This document shows positions 60,254 to 64,000 of a stretch of 64,000 nt of DNA, in pieces (positions within the stretch are counted from its first letter, which is position 1; each line of letters starts with the position of its first letter). Made by a program: the position numbers and the translations under genes. This DNA comes from Narthecium ossifragum. Taxonomy: Eukaryota > Streptophyta > Magnoliopsida > Dioscoreales > Nartheciaceae. Where the stretch lies: positions 9,582,607 to 9,646,606 of the forward strand of contig OY986973.1 of NCBI GenBank assembly GCA_963920575.1, written 5' to 3'. A model generated the notes under the pieces. The model ran no database searches, was not told the origin of the DNA, and saw nothing but the letters and a program-made list of their open reading frames with translations.

Positions 60254-62836
60254 TGTCACACCCCGACCCAGAAAACCCATCCGAGCAGAGGCGTGAGGGG
60301 AAACCTACACTATTCATCTCCAAGTGGCGCGATACAATGTGGAATTATAGATAAACTTAAACAAATTATATTCCAGAGGTGAAACAGAAATTCAATTCAT
60401 AAATACATCAAGTTGTACAGTTTAAACATCTGAATACAATTCTTATCAATTTCCTCCAAGGGAAAAGATCTTATACAATAATCCAAAAGTCCTCGAAAGA
60501 TGTTTACAATTTACAAAACTGCCAAAGTACAACAATCTTCCTGGAGCAACCTCAAGCACCTCTGGATGTAGTCGCGCCTCCAAAAGCTGATCCCGCCGGC
60601 TCTACTGAAGAAGAACTGGCGCCTGCACCTGCAAACGCAACCCGGGTAGGAGTGAGCGATAAGCTCAGTAGGGTTCTACTCTACGGCACTCTGAAGAGAG
60701 GAAAACAACAACAGTGTCGTTTCTTCGCCTAAGTCTAAAGGATGCCACGGGTCCCATAACCCTATCGATGTCCCAAGGGCTCCTGTCATGAAACCTCTCT
60801 CTTGAACATGTTACCAGGATGCCAAGGAACAGTAACATGCAGGATCACCCTTACCCAAGCAGGAACACCATGCCTTGGGGAACCACGTCGGGAACGCATC
60901 GACAACCATCCTTAGCACTTGGCCTTGGAGAACCGACAAGACCTCTAAACCTCAAACATTGATTAGAGTCAACTATCGCAAATTCTCAATAACAAGAGAT
61001 TCTGATAAGACAATCACGCCCTAATCCTGACTACCCAGCCGCGGTCCTAAGGCTAGATCCGAGCTACCCGAGGGCCTTGGATCGGCGATCAACCCATCGC
61101 CCGCCTAACATCATATGCCTCTAATGCAATCAAGATGCATGCAATGCTCAGGCACATATAAAGAGATATAAGCATGCAACACGATGTTATCAATTATACA
61201 GGGCTAGGCATGGCTTATAGCTAGCCAAAAGGGTAAGCATAGCAAAGGCCTCAGATATAGATAATCTATGCTAACCACACAAGGATTAGAACAAAGCTAT
61301 AAATACAGATATACAATAGTCTTCAGTGCTCTAAGATTCCACAGTTACCCCGTAGGTAACTGGCCACAGTTATACAATAGCCCTCGGCACTCGCCGGCAA
61401 GAGGCTAAGGTTCCACAATTCCACATTAACTAGCACTCATAGCTAGCTAATGGTTAAGCAACCCAATAAGCATTTAACTACTTATCAAACCAAGTATTAA
61501 ATGCAAATCCATCCATAAATCCATAAAAAGGGCAACGTCCAATTCAATTCTCAATCTCAGTAGAAATTCCTCAAAAATCCCATGAAAACGACGTGCATGC
61601 TTCCTAACATGCTTGGGTATCTATCATGGATGAAAACCAATCAAAGGAAACCAGCAAACATAGCTCAGTGGCCCACGGTCGATCCGACGGTCGACCGTGA
61701 GGCCACGGTCGATGCTACGGTCGACCGTAGGGGTCAATCGAGGGAAAATCATAAGGGCCACGGTCGATCGGTGCATCGACCGTGGGAGATCCAAATCGGG
61801 ACAGAGCCTCACGGACGATGCGACGGTCGACCGTGAGGCAGGATGAAAAAGAAGAAGGAACCACGGTCGATCGGGGCATCGACCGTGGGAGGCCAAAAAC
61901 GCGACAGAGCGCGACGGTCGATACGACGGTCGATCCGACAGTCCACCGTCAGGCCCGAAAGCAGCGTATTAACGCTTGACGGTCGATCCACCGATCGACC
62001 GTCAGCCCCACGGCACAGTTCCTCGGAACAGTGTCGGAAATCCAATTTCTTAGATTTGAATGATCAAATCAAGTTGGAAGTTGATGAAACTTTGCAAGCA
62101 TGCATAAAAGATGATGGGGAATCCAATGGTGCGAAGAAATCACATTTTTGACGGATAAATCTCCAATTTAGGTCAAAATGGCCGAAAACCGAAAAACGGC
62201 GACAACACAAGATTCAGCCGATAAAATACGGAAATCGCGAGGTAGGATTACTTGAAATCATCCACAACACATATGCAACAAGTTACACAACATTCTAATA
62301 AGTACTCCTACAGTGGAAAATACAATAAATCTATCCTAGGAGAACCCGATCACAAGATCGGGGTAGAAACACCAACTTGAACAAGCCGGGCAGCTCCTCC
62401 ACGCATTCCCCAACTCCGATCGCCGAAATCCGGTCCTCGAAAGCCGCGCCTCCGAGCCCTAGCTCAGCCGCAGGAGAGAGAGAGAAGAGAGAAGAGAACG
62501 GCAGGGGAAGAAAGAAGGAAAGAAAGAGAAAGAAGGAGCTTAAATAGAAAGCCGGAATCCATCACAGCCGTCCGATTCGATCTCTCCCGATCGAGCTCCG
62601 ATCTTCCGATCGGAAGCGCCCTAAAGGTTCTAATCAAACACATACATCAATCAAAGGCCATGTGTGCAACGCGGGTGTGAAACTGACCACCAGGGAGCAT
62701 ATTTACCAAAATGCTACTGGGGTCAAAAACAGCGATGCGATCAACCGATCGCATCCCAAGGCCAATCGAGCCAAACCACAAACCCAGACCCTCGACCTAA
62801 CGCGGTCGGTCCGGGTTGGAGGTACGGGTCCTCACA
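60254..62836 (-). mobile_element. Long solo LTR F4 (2583 bp), nested in F1
   Basis: TGTCACACCCCGACCC at the left, GGGTCCTCACA at the right, AGTCG and GGTCG as a 5-bp duplication with one mismatch. Very similar to F2 along its length, so probably a recent relative. It has the same donor-like and acceptor-like sites (AA|GTTGGTGTTTCTAC near 62375, TTTGCAG|GTGCAGGCGCC near 60632) and its own palindromic minisatellite. Confidence 0.88.
61675..62010. repeat. Palindromic minisatellite in F4
   Basis: Units such as CCCACGGTCGATC...GCATCGACCGTGGG, GCTACGGTCGACCGTAG and TTGACGGTCGATC...GATCGACCGTCAG. The arms differ between units while complementarity is kept. Confidence 0.85.
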
Positions 62837-63129
62837 GGTCGCTCCTTGAAGCGACCAGTCGCTCTTGGGCCGCCAGCTATACTAAAGACAAGCTTCCGCG
62901 CACCCGAGCTCGGATCTTTCGATACCAAGCTCGCCTATGGTTCTAACAAGCACATAACTCATTCATAGAGCTGTGTGTGCACAACGCGAGTGTGAAACCA
63001 ACCGTCAAGGCGTAATTTACCAAATTTCCCTTGGGGTTTCCGCGATCAACCCGATCGCGAAACAAGGCCAAACAAGTCAGACCCTCGACCGAACGCGATC
63101 GGACCGGGTTGGAGAAACGGTTCCTCACA

Positions 63130-63589
63130 GACACAATAGTGGAACAATGCCACTATATATATATGCCGATTAGAAGAAAATTACAATTTAATAGTAAAAA
63201 ATATACTGAACAATGCCACTATCCATCACTATATATAATAGAAATTAGCACATAATATGAGCCAATTAACACCTAAATTTGAAAAACTCAAAGGAAAGTG
63301 GAGCCGTTAGATAAAATTTCGAAAGAAGAACTCACTTGGATAGTAGGATAGAGATCCAACGAGATTTTCCTAAAGTTTTGAGGAGATTCGTCGGCTAAAT
63401 CGCCAGAAATCACCGCCGATGAGTGAGGAAACAGAGAGGTAGGGTCGGCTCGGAAGGAGGAAGGGGATGGGTAGGTGGGGGTTATTTAATTATAGTCGTG
63501 GGATGAAGTTACAGATTCTTTAATAAAGCCATAACTTCATGACATGTATTATTAGTATGCATTCTTTAATTTCTAGACTTAGCCATGTT
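63130..63589 (-). other. MULE 5' side (promoter/leader region), split from its gene by F1
   Basis: Between F1 and the right TIR. On the - strand this should hold the original promoter and leader of the transposase gene. GC-richer sequence at 63350-63480 could be the leader. ATATATATAT occurs near 63158. No coding frame recognised. Confidence 0.45.
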
Positions 63590-63934
63590 GGAGTTGACCC
63601 GACGGTCGAACCAAGCATTGACCCTGGAGTGACATTCTCTTGAAAGAGACATACAATTGATGCATGGATCGACCGTTAGTGAATCATTGCTTGTGACAGT
63701 GGATGCGACGGTCTACGAACAATGCACGAATCGACCACGGGATATGTCATTGGTTCCCACAAGAAAACCGCAACTCCAACTTACAATCTTGGAGTTACGG
63801 TTTATGGAAAACCCAACAGCCACGCCAGCGTGGCTGCTGACGTGGTCGGGGGAGGCATATCCCAGTAAATACTTTTCTATATATATATTTTAATAATATT
63901 TTTATTAAAAATAATATTATTTTAAAAAAAAATC
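63590..63934. repeat. Right terminal inverted repeat of the giant MULE
   Basis: Complement of 39721-40110 with single AT block. It holds AGCCACGCCAGCGTGGCT (hairpin) at about 63819-63836, GGCATATCCCAGTAAATA, and the GACGGTCGA / GATCGACCGT motif at 63600-63725. Confidence 0.8.
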
Positions 63935-64000
63935 AGAAAACAAAGTATGGATAATTGACTTATGATATGTTCTTAAGGTTATAACCCCATATGTTAATTG

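Larger units (their letters stand above)
49723..63129 (-). mobile_element. Long solo LTR F1 (13.4 kb with nested copies)
   Basis: TGTCACACCCCGA at 49723 and GGTTCCTCACA ending at 63129, flanked by the exact 5-bp duplication GACAC (49718-49722, 63130-63134). Sense is the - strand. It contains H1 and F4. Without them it is 3.66 kb, longer than its sisters (2.3-2.6 kb). Part of that excess is unassigned sequence in 50.8-51.0 and 58.2-59.3 kb that does not resemble the LTR. F1 sits 8 bp upstream of the MULE transposase ATG and separates the gene from its promoter side. Confidence 0.85.
39721..63934 (-). mobile_element. Giant composite Mutator-like element, 24.2 kb, with nested retroelements
   Basis: AGAAAACAA occurs directly outside both ends (39712-39720 and 63935-63943), a 9-bp target duplication. 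The ends are inverted repeats of about 350 bp (39721-40110 against 63934-63590). They share the sequences TATTTAC-G-ATATGCCTCCCC, CACGCTGGCGTGGCT, GGAGTTACGGTTTTC and GCAATGATTCACT-CG in the same order. A MULE transposase gene with PMD lies between them on the - strand. Removing the later insertions (40744-41466, 44911-48733, 49723-63129, each with one 5-bp duplication) leaves 6246 bp, a normal size for an autonomous MULE. The transposase is broken, so this copy cannot move on its own. Confidence 0.85.

Overview
The window is nuclear DNA of a monocot-like flowering plant. The evidence is intron-rich genes with GT-AG splice sites, very GC-rich coding exons in the two transporter genes, and a dense load of plant-type transposons (MULEs, MITEs, a Cassandra LTR, long solo LTRs). 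I cannot name the species.

Layout. 1-10.2 kb is repeat-rich flank: a broken FAR1/MULE-type transposase fragment at the left edge, a 407-bp MITE, two GC islands, a long AT-rich minisatellite arranged as an inverted repeat, an RNase H fragment of LINE type, and an 891-bp Mutator-like element with CT-rich filling. 10.4-16.8 kb holds two tandem cationic amino acid transporter genes on the + strand: a two-exon CAT1-like gene (605 aa) and, 362 bp further on, an intronless paralogue (687 aa) with an acidic repeat tail. 17.4-39.5 kb is one large gene on the - strand, the microtubule-associated protein AIR9. I rebuilt 37 coding exons; they sum to 5148 nt, a complete frame of 1715 aa with a Ser-rich basic N-terminus, six LRR exons, eleven A9 repeats and the conserved C-terminus.

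39.7-63.9 kb reads best as ONE Mutator-like element with ~350-bp terminal inverted repeats and a 9-bp target duplication (AGAAAACAA on both sides). Its transposase gene (- strand) carries a MULE catalytic core, a SWIM zinc finger, a CCHC zinc knuckle and then a plant mobile domain (PMD). It has been broken by later insertions: a Cassandra solo LTR in the PMD end, a 3.8-kb long LTR in the transposase, and a 13.4-kb nest of long solo LTRs just upstream of the start codon. Removing them leaves an element of about 6.2 kb. Each long LTR copy can be delimited as TGT...ACA with a 5-bp target duplication, so the order of insertion can be read.

How it fits together. Host genes: two plasma- or endomembrane amino acid importers and one cytoskeletal protein, with no sign of a shared pathway. 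Both MULEs landed within about 70-75 bp of the inferred TATA boxes of neighbouring genes (CAT1-like and AIR9), the known insertion habit of Mutator. The least expected signals are the palindromic minisatellites built around GATCGATC or GGTCGACC inside most of the long LTRs, with paired changes in the arms; a matching motif in the giant MULE's terminal repeats; and conserved splice-like sites with short open frames inside the LTRs.
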